Part shown: positions 35,232-47,309 of the stretch, piece after piece | Layout of the letters: each line of letters opens with the position of its first letter | Numbering within the stretch: position 1 is the first letter of the stretch | Assembly: GCF_020819595.1 (NCBI RefSeq) | Contig: NZ_JAJHNP010000010.1 | Coordinates: 300,154 to 364,153 of the forward strand | Length of the DNA stretch: 64,000 nt | Source of the DNA: Streptomyces barringtoniae | GTDB taxonomy: Bacteria > Actinomycetota > Actinomycetes > Streptomycetales > Streptomycetaceae | Direction of reading: 5' to 3' | Notes under the pieces: generated by a model | What the model was told of the DNA's origin: nothing | Databases searched by the model: none | Seen by the model: the letters and a program-made list of their open reading frames with translations, nothing else | Translations under genes and position numbers: made by a program

Positions 35232-35264
35232 CGCCCCGGGCCGATATGTCGTCGGCCCGGGGCG
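35232..35264 (-). terminator. Strong hairpin terminator downstream of the NAD-GDH gene
   Basis: CGCCCCGGGCCGA (35232-35244) and TCGGCCCGGGGCG (35252-35264) form a perfect 13-bp stem with a 7-base loop. It lies 40 bp beyond the stop of the minus-strand dehydrogenase gene. Confidence 0.88.
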
Positions 35265-35303
35265 CTCTCACCGTCGTACGGCTATGCACTCACTGTCGTA
35301 CGG

Positions 35304-38300
35304 CTACGAGTGCGTGCGCAGCAGCGTCCGCATCGTCCGCATCGCCACCGAGAGGTTGGCGAGGTCGAAGGTCTCCGAACCGCGGATCTCCTCCAGGGTG
35401 GTGCGCGCCCGGCTCAGGATGGGCGCGTTCTTCTGCTCCCAGGCCTTGAAGCGCTGCTCGGGAGTGGAGGTGCCGTTGCCGACCGCGAGGACGTCCGCGG
35501 TGAGCGCCGCGTGCGCCGCGTACAGGTCCTCGCGGATGGAGGCGCGGGCCATGGACTGCCAGCGGTCGGCGCGGGGCAGCTCGATGATGCGGTCCATCAG
35601 CTGGGTGATGTTCAGCCGGTCGGCGAGGTCGTAGTAGACCTCGGCGACGTCGAGCGCCTCCTTGCCCATGCGGTCGGCCACCGACACGATGTCGAGCGCC
35701 GGGAAGGCGGAGGAGAAACCGGCCACGCGCGTGGCGAGTTCGTCCGGGACACCGGCCGCGGACAGCTCGTCGTACACGTGCTGGTACCACTCCAGGTCCG
35801 CGCCGCGCAGCAGCTTCGGCAGCTCCTGCCAGACCCGCTCGACCCGCTCGGCGAAGAACTCGACCGTCTCGGCGAGCTGCAGCGGCTGCGGCCGGTTGTT
35901 CAGCAGCCAGCGGGTGCCGCGCTCGACGAGGCGGCGCGAGTGCAGCCGGATCCGGGTCTGGACGGCCGCGTCGACCTTGTTGTCCAGGGCCTCCACCGCG
36001 TCCCACACCGGGGCCGAGGAGAAGATCGCGCGGGCCGCGGTCTGGGCGCGGACGATCTCCTCCAGGGAGGCTCCGGTCTCCTCGCGCAGACGGTGCAGAT
36101 ACGTCGTACCGCCCGTGTTGACCGTGTCGTTGACCAGCACGGTCGTGGTGATCTCACGGCGCAGCGGGTGGTTGTCGACCGCGTCCGCGAACCGCTCGCG
36201 CAGCGCCGTCGGGAAGTAGGCGTGCAGCAGGCTGCGCAGGTACGGGTCGTCCGGCAGCGAGGTGTGCAGCAGTTCCTCGGCGACCGTGATCTTCGTGTAC
36301 GCCAGCACGACCGCGGTCTCCGGGCCGGTCAGGCCCTGCCCCTGGCCGAGGCGCTCGCGGATCTGGCGGTCGGTCGGCAGGAACTCCAGCGCCCGGTCCA
36401 GGTGGCCCTCGCGCACCAGGTGGCGGATGAACCGCTGCTGGGCGTGGAGCATGTCCTTGGCCTGGAACAGGGCGTTGGCCAGGGCGGTGTTCTGCGCGTA
36501 GTTGTTGCGCAGGACCAGCGCGCCGACCTCGTCGGTCATCTCGGCGAGCAGCTTGTTGCGCTGCTTGACGGTCATGTCGCCGTCCGCGACCAGGCCGTTC
36601 AGGAGGATCTTGATGTTCACCTCGTGGTCGGAGGTGTCCACGCCGGCGCTGTTGTCGATCGCGTCGGTGTTGATCTTGCCGCCGTGCGTGGCGAACTCGA
36701 TCCGGCCGAGCTGGGTCAGGCCCAGGTTGCCGCCCTCGCCGACGACCTTGACCCGCAGGTCGGCGCCGTCGACGCGGATGGCGTCGTTGGCCTTGTCGCC
36801 GACGTCCGCGTTCGACTCCGCCGACGCCTTCACGTACGTGCCGATGCCGCCGTTCCACAGCAGGTCCACCGGGGACTGCAGGATGGCCTTCATCAGGTCC
36901 GCCGGGGTCATCTTGGCGACCTTGCCCTCGATGCCGAGGGCCTCGCGGATGTGGGCGTTGACCGGGATCGACTTGGCGCTGCGCGGGAAGATCCCGCCGC
37001 CCGCCGAGAGCAGCTCGGTGTTGTAGTCGGCCCAGCTGGAGCGGGGCAGCTCGAACAGGCGGCGGCGCTCGGCGTAGGAGGTGGCCGCGTCCGGGGTGGG
37101 GTCGATGAAGATGTGCCGGTGGTCGAACGCGGCGACCAGCCGGATGTGCTCGGACAGCAGCATGCCGTTGCCGAACACGTCACCGGACATGTCGCCGATG
37201 CCGACGACCGTGAAGTCCTCGGACTGCGTGTCCACGCCCAGCTCACGGAAGTGCCGCTTGACGGACTCCCAGGCGCCGCGCGCGGTGATGCCCATGCCCT
37301 TGTGGTCGTAGCCCGCGCTTCCACCGGAGGCGAAGGCGTCGCCGAGCCAGAAGTTGTACTTCTCGGCGACCCCGTTGGCGATGTCCGAGAAGGTCGCGGT
37401 GCCCTTGTCGGCGGCGACGACCAGGTAGGTGTCGTCACCGTCGTGCCGGACCACGTCCTGCGGGGGCACGACCTCGCCGGCGACCATGTTGTCGGTGATG
37501 TCGAGCAGCGCCGAGATGAACGTCTTGTAGCTGGCGATGCCCTCGGCCAGCCACGCGTCGCGGTCCTGCGCCGGGTCCGGCAGCTGCTTGGCGACGAAAC
37601 CGCCCTTGGCGCCCACCGGCACGATGACGGTGTTCTTCACCATCTGCGCCTTGACCAGGCCGAGGATCTCGGTACGGAAGTCCTCACGCCGGTCGGACCA
37701 GCGCAGACCACCGCGCGCGACCTTGCCGAAGCGCAGGTGCACACCCTCGACGCGCGGCGAGTACACCCAGATCTCGTACGCCGGACGCGGCGCCGGCAGG
37801 TCCGGGATGGCCTGCGGGTCGAACTTCATGGAGACGTAGTCGTGCGGCTTGCCGCCGAGCGCCTCCTGGAAGAAGTTTGTGCGCAGGGTCGCCTTGATGA
37901 CGGTGAGGAAGGACCTGAGGATCCGGTCCTCGTCCAGGCTCGCCACCTGGTCCAGGGCCGCGTCCAGCTCCTCCAGCAGGGCGTCGGTGATCTCCAGGCC
38001 GGCCTTCTGCCGGTCCGGCGACATCCGCGCCTCGAACAGCGAGACCAGCAGGCGCGTGGTGTGGACGTTGTTGCGGAGGGTGTCCTCCATGTAGTCCTGC
38101 GAGAAGGTCGAACCGGCCTGCCGCAGGTACTTGGCGTAGGCGCGCAGCACCATCGCCTGCCGCCAGGTCAGCCCGGCGCTCAGCACCAGGGCGTTGAAGC
38201 CGTCGTTCTCCGCCTTGCCGGTCCAGGTGGCGGCGAAGGCCTCCTGGAAGCGCTCGCGGGCGTCGTCGGCCAGGTGCTCGCCGCTGACCGCCTTGGGCAT

Positions 38301-40238
38301 GCGCAGACCGAAGTCGTAGATCCAGGCGGTGGTGCGGTCGGCGCAGCGCAGCTCGTACGGCCGCTCGTCGGTGACCTCGACGCCGAGGCGGCTGAGCACC
38401 GGCAGCACCTTGGAAAGGGAGACGGTGCCGCCCTTCTGGTAGATCTTGAACCGGCGCTCCTCCGGCCCGGCGCCCACCGGCTCGTACAGGCTCAGGCTGA
38501 ACGTCTTGTCCTCGCTGAGCTGCTCCAGGTGGACCAGGTCGGCGACCGCGGCGCGCGGGGTGTGGTCGGCCTTGTAGCCCTCGGGGAAGGCGTGGTTGTA
38601 GCGGCGCAGCACCTCGGCCGCGTGCTCCTCGCCGCACTCGGCGGTCAGCGCCTCGGCGAACGCGTCGGCCCAGGACCGGGCGGCCTCGACCAGGCGGGCC
38701 TCGATGCGGTCCTTGTCGGCGTCCGACAGTTCGGGCAGCACGGTGCCCGGCGGGACGCGGACGACGAAGTGCAGCCGGGACAGGATCGACTCGGTGTTCC
38801 AGGCGGTGAAGTCGACGCTGACGCCGCCGAGCTCCTCCTTGAGGATGTCGATGATCCGCAGCCGGACACCGGTGGTGTAGCGGTCGCGCGGGAGGTAGAC
38901 GAGGGCCGAGTAGTAGCGGCCGTACTCGTCCTGGCGCAGGTAGAGCCTCAGGCGCCGCCGCTCCTGCAGATAGAGCACCGAGGTGGCGATGGGCTCCAGC
39001 TCGGTCACCGGCGTCTGGAACAGCTCGTCGCGCGGGTAGGTCTCCAGGATCTGGAGCAGGTCGCGGCCGTCGTGGCTGTTCGGCGAGAACCCGGCGCGCT
39101 CCAGTACCTCGTCGACCTTGCGGCGGATGACGGGGACCCGGCGCACGGACTCCGTGTAGGCGGCGGAGGAGAACAGACCGAGGAAGCGCCGCTCACCGAC
39201 GACGTTGCCGTCCGCGTCGAACTTCTTGACGCCGACGTAGTCCAGGTACGACGGCCGGTGCACGGTGGCGCGGCTGTTGGCCTTGGTCAGCACGAGCAGC
39301 TTGTGCTCGCGGGCCTTGGCGCGGGCGTCGGCCGGCAGCCGCTCGAAGGACGGGCTGACCGGGTGCTGCTCGTCCTCGGCGTGGTGCGGGTCCGAGCGCA
39401 GTATGCCGAGACCGGTGCCGGGCACGGCGGCGAGCGTGTCGTCCTCGCGCAGCTCGTATTCGCGGTAGCCGAGGAAGGTGAAGTGGTCGTCGGCCAGCCA
39501 GCGCAGCAGCTCGCGGGCCTCCTCGACCTCGGGCCGGGGCAGATCGCCCGGGACGGGCTCGCTCTCCAGGCCGTCGGCGATCCGGGTCGCCGACTCCCGC
39601 ATCTTCTCCCAGTCCTCGACGGCCTCGCGCACGTCGGACAGCACGCGCAGCAGATCGACGGTGATCTGCTTCAGGTCGGCGCGGTCGGTCTCGCGGTCGA
39701 TCTCGACGTGGATCCAGGACTCGAAGTGCGCGTCGTGCGGCAGGTCGCCGCCCGGCGGGGTCGGCAGCACCTCGATGAGCTTGCCGGTGAGGTCGCGGCG
39801 GACGAGGAACTGCGGATGGACGACGACGTGGATCCCACGGCCCCGCCGGGTCAGCTCATTGGTGACCGAGTCGACGAGGAAGGGCATGTCGTCGGTGACG
39901 ACCTCCACGACCGAGTGGCTGCAGGTCCACCCGTTCTCCTCCACGGTCGGGGTGTGGACCCGCACGTTCGCCGTGCCCTGGGGGCGGTTCTCGGCGAGAC
40001 GGTAGTGCGAGACCGCGGCGCCGAAGACGTCGACCGGGTCGCGGTCGGCGAGGTCTTCCGGGGCGGTGTGCAGGTAGTAGCGCTGGAGAAAAGCGAGCAT
40101 GGACTCGCTGTCCGGGGTGTCCGGGGAGCCCTCGCCCTCGGTCCCGGTCGGTAGGTGCCCCCCGACCGGGCTGTTCTCAGCTACCCGGGCGGCCCTCTCG
40201 AGCAGCTCGGCCTTGGCTTCGTCCAGCTTGGTCTGCAT
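35304..40238 (-). CDS. NAD-specific glutamate dehydrogenase, 180-kDa class
   Basis: A 1644-residue enzyme of the large NAD-GDH class first described from Streptomyces clavuligerus. It oxidatively deaminates glutamate to 2-oxoglutarate and ammonia, a catabolic step. Its length matches the class. The N-terminal third carries ACT-like regulatory segments (S-V-V-E-V-V-T-D-D-M-P-F-L-V-D-S-V). The catalytic core includes A-R-G-G-L-R-W-S-D-R-R-E-D-F and P-V-G-A-K-G-G-F near residue 877. The dinucleotide region follows (G-I-G-D-M-S-G-D-V-F-G-N-G-M). The ATG at 40238 is in a normal context. It stands alone with its own terminator. Confidence 0.96.
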   Translation of the reverse strand: MQTKLDEAKAELLERAARVAENSPVGGHLPTGTEGEGSPDTPDSESMLAFLQRYYLHTAPEDLADRDPVDVFGAAVSHYRLAENRPQGTANVRVHTPTVEENGWTCSHSVVEVVTDDMPFLVDSVTNELTRRGRGIHVVVHPQFLVRRDLTGKLIEVLPTPPGGDLPHDAHFESWIHVEIDRETDRADLKQITVDLLRVLSDVREAVEDWEKMRESATRIADGLESEPVPGDLPRPEVEEARELLRWLADDHFTFLGYREYELREDDTLAAVPGTGLGILRSDPHHAEDEQHPVSPSFERLPADARAKAREHKLLVLTKANSRATVHRPSYLDYVGVKKFDADGNVVGERRFLGLFSSAAYTESVRRVPVIRRKVDEVLERAGFSPNSHDGRDLLQILETYPRDELFQTPVTELEPIATSVLYLQERRRLRLYLRQDEYGRYYSALVYLPRDRYTTGVRLRIIDILKEELGGVSVDFTAWNTESILSRLHFVVRVPPGTVLPELSDADKDRIEARLVEAARSWADAFAEALTAECGEEHAAEVLRRYNHAFPEGYKADHTPRAAVADLVHLEQLSEDKTFSLSLYEPVGAGPEERRFKIYQKGGTVSLSKVLPVLSRLGVEVTDERPYELRCADRTTAWIYDFGLRMPKAVSGEHLADDARERFQEAFAATWTGKAENDGFNALVLSAGLTWRQAMVLRAYAKYLRQAGSTFSQDYMEDTLRNNVHTTRLLVSLFEARMSPDRQKAGLEITDALLEELDAALDQVASLDEDRILRSFLTVIKATLRTNFFQEALGGKPHDYVSMKFDPQAIPDLPAPRPAYEIWVYSPRVEGVHLRFGKVARGGLRWSDRREDFRTEILGLVKAQMVKNTVIVPVGAKGGFVAKQLPDPAQDRDAWLAEGIASYKTFISALLDITDNMVAGEVVPPQDVVRHDGDDTYLVVAADKGTATFSDIANGVAEKYNFWLGDAFASGGSAGYDHKGMGITARGAWESVKRHFRELGVDTQSEDFTVVGIGDMSGDVFGNGMLLSEHIRLVAAFDHRHIFIDPTPDAATSYAERRRLFELPRSSWADYNTELLSAGGGIFPRSAKSIPVNAHIREALGIEGKVAKMTPADLMKAILQSPVDLLWNGGIGTYVKASAESNADVGDKANDAIRVDGADLRVKVVGEGGNLGLTQLGRIEFATHGGKINTDAIDNSAGVDTSDHEVNIKILLNGLVADGDMTVKQRNKLLAEMTDEVGALVLRNNYAQNTALANALFQAKDMLHAQQRFIRHLVREGHLDRALEFLPTDRQIRERLGQGQGLTGPETAVVLAYTKITVAEELLHTSLPDDPYLRSLLHAYFPTALRERFADAVDNHPLRREITTTVLVNDTVNTGGTTYLHRLREETGASLEEIVRAQTAARAIFSSAPVWDAVEALDNKVDAAVQTRIRLHSRRLVERGTRWLLNNRPQPLQLAETVEFFAERVERVWQELPKLLRGADLEWYQHVYDELSAAGVPDELATRVAGFSSAFPALDIVSVADRMGKEALDVAEVYYDLADRLNITQLMDRIIELPRADRWQSMARASIREDLYAAHAALTADVLAVGNGTSTPEQRFKAWEQKNAPILSRARTTLEEIRGSETFDLANLSVAMRTMRTLLRTHS

Positions 40239-41142
40239 TGTCCTCTGACTCCTGTCGCGCGCCGTTGCGTGACGTAGAAGGAAGTACGGTCTCTTTCCCT
40301 CCGGCTCGACGCCACGGCCCGGGGTGTCCGGTCCGCTTCGACGCTATGCCGTGAGGTGAGATGAGCGGGGGGAATTCGGCCATTCTCGACACGCCCGTCG
40401 GGTGTGACGCTGCTCTCGGCGCCGCCGTGTCCAGGGTTCTCCTCGGCGTCCCGGAGGCTCCTGTGGCCCCGTCCCGCCCGCGAAGACCAGCGACCGCCGC
40501 CCGGTCACGGAGGTGTTCCGTGCAACCCGGGCGCAGGGCAGGAGCAGGATCGCCCCCGCGAGATATCGCGCTGATCACGCCACAAGGCTATCGCTCCCTA
40601 CCGGGGGGCCGTCATGAGCCGTATGTGTACAAAACCGAGGGGTGAAGTTTGACGTTCTGCACAGGGGTGGGGTCGGGGAAGGTGGCGTATCCGGTCGGGT
40701 GGGGTTGGTGGGGCACGAGGTGGCGGTGGGGTGGGGGCGCTGTGGGCTTTGGGGCTGCTGGTGCGATTGGTCTTTCGGCGTCGGTTGGTCCCTTGGGGCT
40801 TTCGGGGTCGGTGTGCGCTGGGGCGTATGGAGTCGCCGGGGCCGATGTGAGGAAGGCGACGCCGGCGGGCTCGGTGGGGCGGGCTTCCGGTCGCATGACG
40901 GCGGGCGCCGGGTCGCGTGACCGCGGGCGCCGGGTCGCGCCGGTGGGACCCTGACCGCACTCTGAAAACAGGGCACCCTGCCACCAGGTGGGGCCCCGGC
41001 GCTTGGCGGAGGGCCGGAACCGCGACGACCCCCTTGGCAAGCACGCCCGGTGTTGGCACGTTGCCCAGGGACAGTGCGTCCCGACCAGGAGTGCCCCAGG
41101 AGTGCAGGAGCACCGAGCACCGGAGTACCCGGAGGAGCCGAC
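40239..41142. other. 900-bp non-coding region with G-rich plus strand
   Basis: I find no convincing gene. Open frames here encode repetitive Gly/Trp/Arg or Pro-rich strings without normal codon bias. From about 40670 to 40940 the plus strand is strikingly G-rich. It includes a canonical G-quadruplex pattern (40728-40754) and a 22-bp tandem duplication (40896-40917, 40918-40939; one mismatch). The right end carries the promoter and GGAGGA ribosome site of the PfpI gene. The left end carries the NAD-GDH promoter. Confidence 0.6.
40896..40939. repeat. 22-bp tandem duplication
   Basis: Two adjacent copies of a 22-bp unit differing at one position. The shared core is GCGGGCGCCGGGTCGCG (40901-40917 and 40923-40939). 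Confidence 0.8.
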
Positions 41143-41709
41143 ATGCCCGCGAAGATCCTGATCGTCACCGGCGACGCGGCGGAGTCCCTGGAAGTCCTCT
41201 ACCCGTACCAGCGCCTGCGCGAGGAAGGCTACGAGGTCCATATCGCGGCCCCCTCCCGCAAGACCCTCCGCTTCGTCGTCCACGACTTCGAACCCGGCTA
41301 CGACACCTACACCGAGAAGCCCGGCTACACCTGGCCCGCCGACCTGGCGTTCGCCGACGTGGACCCCGGCGAGTACGCGGCCCTCGTCATCCCCGGCGGC
41401 CGGGCCCCCGAGTATCTGCGCAACGACCCCGAGCTCCGCAAGATCCTCAAGGCGTTCTTCGACTCCGACCGGCCGGTCGCCCAGATCTGCCACGGCCCGC
41501 TGCTCACCGCGGCGATCGACAGCCTGCGCGGCCGCCGCGTCACGGCGTACCCCGCGCTGGAGCCGGACATGCAGGCGGCAGGGGCGAGCTTCCAGGACAC
41601 CGAGGCCGTGGTCGACGGCACCCTGGTCTCCTCCCGGGCCTGGCCCGACCATCCGGCCTGGATGCGCGAGTTCCTCCAGGTGCTGCGCTCCAAGGCACCG
41701 GTGAGCTGA
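41143..41709 (+). CDS. DJ-1/PfpI family protein
   Basis: A 188-residue class-I glutamine-amidotransferase-fold protein. The nucleophile elbow is A-Q-I-C-H-G-P (113-119) with Cys116-His117. The partner acidic residue Glu17 sits in A-E-S-L-E-V-L-Y, as in PfpI/YhbO-type deglycases and proteases. Residues A-L-V-I-P-G-G-R-A-P-E-Y (80-91) are the usual family motif. The ATG at 41143 follows GGAGGAGCC. It is probably a cytosolic stress protein (glyoxalase/deglycase-like); its substrate is unknown. Confidence 0.9.
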   Translation: MPAKILIVTGDAAESLEVLYPYQRLREEGYEVHIAAPSRKTLRFVVHDFEPGYDTYTEKPGYTWPADLAFADVDPGEYAALVIPGGRAPEYLRNDPELRKILKAFFDSDRPVAQICHGPLLTAAIDSLRGRRVTAYPALEPDMQAAGASFQDTEAVVDGTLVSSRAWPDHPAWMREFLQVLRSKAPVS

Positions 41710-41721
41710 GGAGGCGGCCGA

Positions 41722-41798
41722 CCGCACGACTGCCCGCTCCACGGCATCACCGAGCCGGCGCACCCGCGTGGCTGCGTCCGCTGCGGGCAGTCGTGCGG
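41722..41798. repeat. Long-armed inverted repeat (16-bp perfect arms) after the PfpI gene
   Basis: CCGCACGACTGCCCGC (41722-41737) is the exact complement of GCGGGCAGTCGTGCGG (41783-41798), with a 45-bp centre containing CCACG...CGTGG. It lies 13 bp after the stop and probably acts as a terminator. Its right arm shares 15 of 16 bases with an element at 26159. Confidence 0.75.
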
Positions 41799-41810
41799 CT
41801 CGGGCGCCCC

Positions 41811-41834
41811 CGGCACCGGCACCGGCACCGGCAC
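41811..41834. repeat. Hexanucleotide microsatellite (CGGCAC)4
   Basis: Four perfect copies of CGGCAC in the spacer between the PfpI and HAD genes. No function is evident. Confidence 0.8.
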
Positions 41835-41913
41835 CGGGCAAGCGAAACCCACCCCTGCCACAGCACAGGGCACCGGAGAACCGCCGGGGCCGCCAAGAAC
41901 CCCGCCCCCGCGG

Positions 41914-42582
41914 CTACGCCGCTATTCGCTGCGCTTCCTCCACCGCCTCGGCCAACGTGTCCACCACCGGCACCCCCACATCCTCAAGGCTGGCCCTGCT
42001 GTGCGACCCCCCGGTGTACAGCACGGCCTGCGCCCCCACGCCCCGCGCGGCAACCGCGTCATCCGCCGCGTCCCCGATCACCACGGTCCGCGCAGGCTCC
42101 ACGACCCCGCTCAGCGCCTCCAGATGCCGCACCATGTGCGCGGCCTTGCTCCCCCCGGACGGCCCCATACGCCCGTCGACCCGCAGAAAGTGCGCCTCGA
42201 TCCCGAACCCCCGCACGAGCGGCACCAGTTCCTCGTGCACATACATGCTCAGCAGCGACTGGCTGTGCCCCGCCGACCGCCACCCCGCGAGCAGCTCCGC
42301 CGCCCCCTCGGCCAGAGCGCACCGCCCCCGGTGCTCGGCGTAGTACCGGTGGAAGACCTCGTCCATCAGCTCCCACTCGGCATCGGTCGGCAGCCGGCCG
42401 ATCAGCCGCTCGTAGAACTTCGGCACCGGCACGCAGTACAGCGACCGGTACTGCTCCAGCGTGATCGGTTCGAGCCCCAGCTCGGCGAAGGCCGCGTTCG
42501 TCGCCCCGATGATCGCGTCATTGTCGTGGAACAAGGTGCCGTTCCAGTCCCAGACGATGTGCGCGTTCTCCTGCATCCCCAT
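41914..42582 (-). CDS. HAD-superfamily hydrolase-like protein
   Basis: A 222-residue protein with HAD architecture. Motif I reads W-D-W-N-G-T-L (11-17), with nucleophile Asp12 but Asn14 where the general acid Asp is expected (D-x-D-G-T). The alpha-helical cap follows. Motif II is near S-M-Y-V-H-E-E, then a motif III Lys (G-G-S-K-A-A-H) and motif IV V-I-G-D-A-A-D-D-A. This resembles phosphoglycolate-phosphatase-like HADs. The Asn change would weaken phosphatase turnover, so the activity is uncertain. The ATG at 42582 gives the shortest sensible lead; an in-frame GTG/ATG further upstream adds ten residues. Confidence 0.85.
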   Translation of the reverse strand: MGMQENAHIVWDWNGTLFHDNDAIIGATNAAFAELGLEPITLEQYRSLYCVPVPKFYERLIGRLPTDAEWELMDEVFHRYYAEHRGRCALAEGAAELLAGWRSAGHSQSLLSMYVHEELVPLVRGFGIEAHFLRVDGRMGPSGGSKAAHMVRHLEALSGVVEPARTVVIGDAADDAVAARGVGAQAVLYTGGSHSRASLEDVGVPVVDTLAEAVEEAQRIAA

Positions 42583-42649
42583 GCCAAAAACCGTACCCGC
42601 CCCCACTGACAACGAGACCGGCCGGGGAACCCGCCCAGGTCAGACCGGG

Positions 42650-43162
42650 TCAGGCGAGTCCGACGAGGTTGGGGATCTCCTGCGTGGCGTACCACAGCAG
42701 CTCGTGATCGTCCGCGCCGTCCACGACGAACTGCGCGTCGTCGTCCCCGCCGTCGGCCGCCTCCAGCGCGTCCGCCGCCGCGGCCACGTCCTGCTCCGCC
42801 TCCTCGGCGTCGACATGCACCGCGGCCGCCTTGGCGAGCGGCACGGTCACCGTCACGGTGACCTCGCCGAGGGCGGACGGGTCCAGCCCACGGTCGGGGT
42901 CGACGCTCGCGACGCCGTCGGCCACGTCCACGGCGACCACGACCCGGCGCCGTACCGCATCCGCATCCGCCGCCAGCAGCCGCAGCGAGGCCTGCGCGGC
43001 CCGGCCGAGCGCCGCGTACTCCAGCTCCTCGATGTCCTCGGAGAGGTACCACTCGCGCAGCGCGGGCGTGACGGCATAGGCCAGGAAGGGGCCGCTCCCC
43101 AGCTCACCCGTCTTGTGCGCCTCGGCGAGACCGGGGAGGGTCAGGGGGACGTAGACGCGCAT
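42650..43162 (-). CDS. Conserved actinobacterial hypothetical protein
   Basis: A 170-residue soluble protein beginning M-R-V-Y-V-P-L-T-L-P-G-L. It has an Ala-rich helical middle and an acidic stretch (A-E-E-A-E-Q-D-V...G-G-D-D-D-A). I recognise it as a conserved Streptomyces protein of unknown function near secA but cannot name a domain firmly. No signal peptide or membrane helix is visible. It sits 67 bp upstream of the HAD gene on the same strand and may be co-transcribed with it. Confidence 0.8.
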   Translation of the reverse strand: MRVYVPLTLPGLAEAHKTGELGSGPFLAYAVTPALREWYLSEDIEELEYAALGRAAQASLRLLAADADAVRRRVVVAVDVADGVASVDPDRGLDPSALGEVTVTVTVPLAKAAAVHVDAEEAEQDVAAAADALEAADGGDDDAQFVVDGADDHELLWYATQEIPNLVGLA

Positions 43163-43489
43163 GCTGGCCGCTCTTTCCTGCTCAAAGGCTCCGCTGAGGC
43201 CCCGGGAAGGCCGGCTGCCGCGTCTCCCGGAGGGCCTTCAGGATACGTGCGCCCGTCCCCTTTCGGGTCTGTGCCCACACCCCCGCAAGCCGTCAACTCC
43301 GGGTGACGAATCGGCCCGGCAGAGCGGCCACACCGGGGATCGGCGACACCGCGTCCCTCGGATAGGTGAACCACTCCACCCCGCCCCGGCCCGCCACGCC
43401 TCCCTTGCCACCCCGCTCCCGGCCCCCGTACAAGATCCCCACCGACTAGTTACCGCCCGGTATCTCCGGGCCGGCCGAACGGGGACCCC
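43163..43489. other. Divergent spacer, no gene seen
   Basis: A 327-bp region between two divergent genes. It should hold both promoters. GACTAGTTACC near 43444 is the only AT-richer patch. I see no repeat or RNA structure worth naming. Confidence 0.5.
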
Positions 43490-44014
43490 ATGAACAAGGT
43501 CATGAACCGCACCGCGCCCAAGGCGACGAACCGCACCCCCCACCCGCGCCACCGCCCGCCGACCCGCCACGACACGCGCCGCCCGGGTGGCGTCCCGCCC
43601 CGGAAGCCGTCGATCAGGGGCAGGCACGACATGCCACCGACCGCACCCGGAAACGCCGGTACGGCCGTCACAACGCCGGAGACCGCCCTGCCCCCGGCAC
43701 GCCCCACCGACCTCTTCGCCGACCGTCTGCTGGCCGTCCTCAGCGGTCAGAGGCCCGTCCACTGGATGCTCCGCCACACCGCCGGCCGCGCCTACGACGA
43801 CCTGACCCGCCTCGCCGAAATCAGCCCCCTGCGCACCCACGGAGCCCGCCCCGTCGTCCACGACATCGGCTACTACGTCCCCAGCGAGGGTGCCCTCGAA
43901 GTCTTCGCCCGCGTCGCCGCCGGCGACCAGCTCCGCGCCCTGGCCTTCCGCCTGGAACGCGGCCAGGACCGCCGCTGGCGCTGCACAGCAGTGGAGACCG
44001 GCCCCCGCCAGTAG
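43490..44014 (+). CDS. Rv3235-like actinobacterial protein
   Basis: A 174-residue protein. The N-terminal 65 residues are basic and Pro-rich and look disordered. The conserved part (P-V-H-W-M-L-R-H-T-A-G-R-A-Y-D-D-L and V-H-D-I-G-Y-Y-V-P) matches the small Rv3235 family found next to secA in actinobacteria. The C-terminus (R-A-L-A-F-R-L-E-R...R-W-R-C-T-A-V-E) is a beta-rich fold. The function is unknown; linkage to secA is conserved, which hints at a role in secretion or growth. The start is uncertain: ATGs at 43490, 43502 and 43631 are all in frame. Confidence 0.8.
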   Translation: MNKVMNRTAPKATNRTPHPRHRPPTRHDTRRPGGVPPRKPSIRGRHDMPPTAPGNAGTAVTTPETALPPARPTDLFADRLLAVLSGQRPVHWMLRHTAGRAYDDLTRLAEISPLRTHGARPVVHDIGYYVPSEGALEVFARVAAGDQLRALAFRLERGQDRRWRCTAVETGPRQ

Positions 44015-44234
44015 GCGCGACCCCTGAACCGACGCCGGGCGACGTCAGCGCCGCAACGCCCGCCGAACCCGCCCACGGCAAGCTGCCGCACCGCCGAGGG
44101 CCGCCGAACCCGCCCAGCTGCGCGCGCGGGCAAGCGCCCCAACCCGGTGCCCAGCCACAACACCACCCCGCTCGCCACCAGCCCAGGCCGGCGCCCCCAC
44201 CCACAACCCCAAGCAACCTGACAGGAGCAACGCG

Positions 44235-44268
44235 GAAGGGCCGGGCCCCAAAAGGAACCCGGCCCTTC
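44235..44268. terminator. Bidirectional terminator between the Rv3235-like gene and secA
   Basis: GAAGGGCCGGG (44235-44245) and CCCGGCCCTTC (44258-44268) form a perfect 11-bp stem around an A-rich loop. It lies 30 bp beyond the secA stop, between convergent genes. Confidence 0.88.
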
Positions 44269-44297
44269 ACAACCGGCTGAAGCGCCGCAGGCAACCG

Positions 44298-47108
<2,811 letters not shown>

Positions 47109-47293
47109 GGGGGTATGTCTCCTTGCCGGTCGGGCCTGGGACGGTCGGTTTCCATTTGACTTACTGAGCAACGGCCATCGTATGCGAGGACCCGGCCAGG
47201 CCGGGAGGCCTGGCGGTCCGACGGCTGCTTCATCCAGGACAACGGACGGGGCACACGGATAGTGCCGCATCGGCGCGATGAATTGCGCGAAAT

Positions 47294-47309
47294 GTGATCA
47301 CGCGATCAC
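47294..47309. promoter_or_regulatory. 16-bp palindrome upstream of the GNAT gene
   Basis: GTGATC-ACGC-GATCAC is a perfect inverted repeat, directly followed by TATAGC (47311-47316), a possible -10. It lies 52 bp before the GNAT start in the divergent secA/GNAT spacer. Candidate operator. Confidence 0.4.

Noticed and set aside
40361..40645. Possible 94-residue plus-strand gene after NAD-GDH
   Set aside because: No ribosome site, no domain, and amino-acid composition typical of random GC-rich sequence.
40612..41841. Minus-strand frame over the PfpI gene and its upstream spacer
   Set aside because: Runs antisense to a clear PfpI gene and has a low-complexity product.
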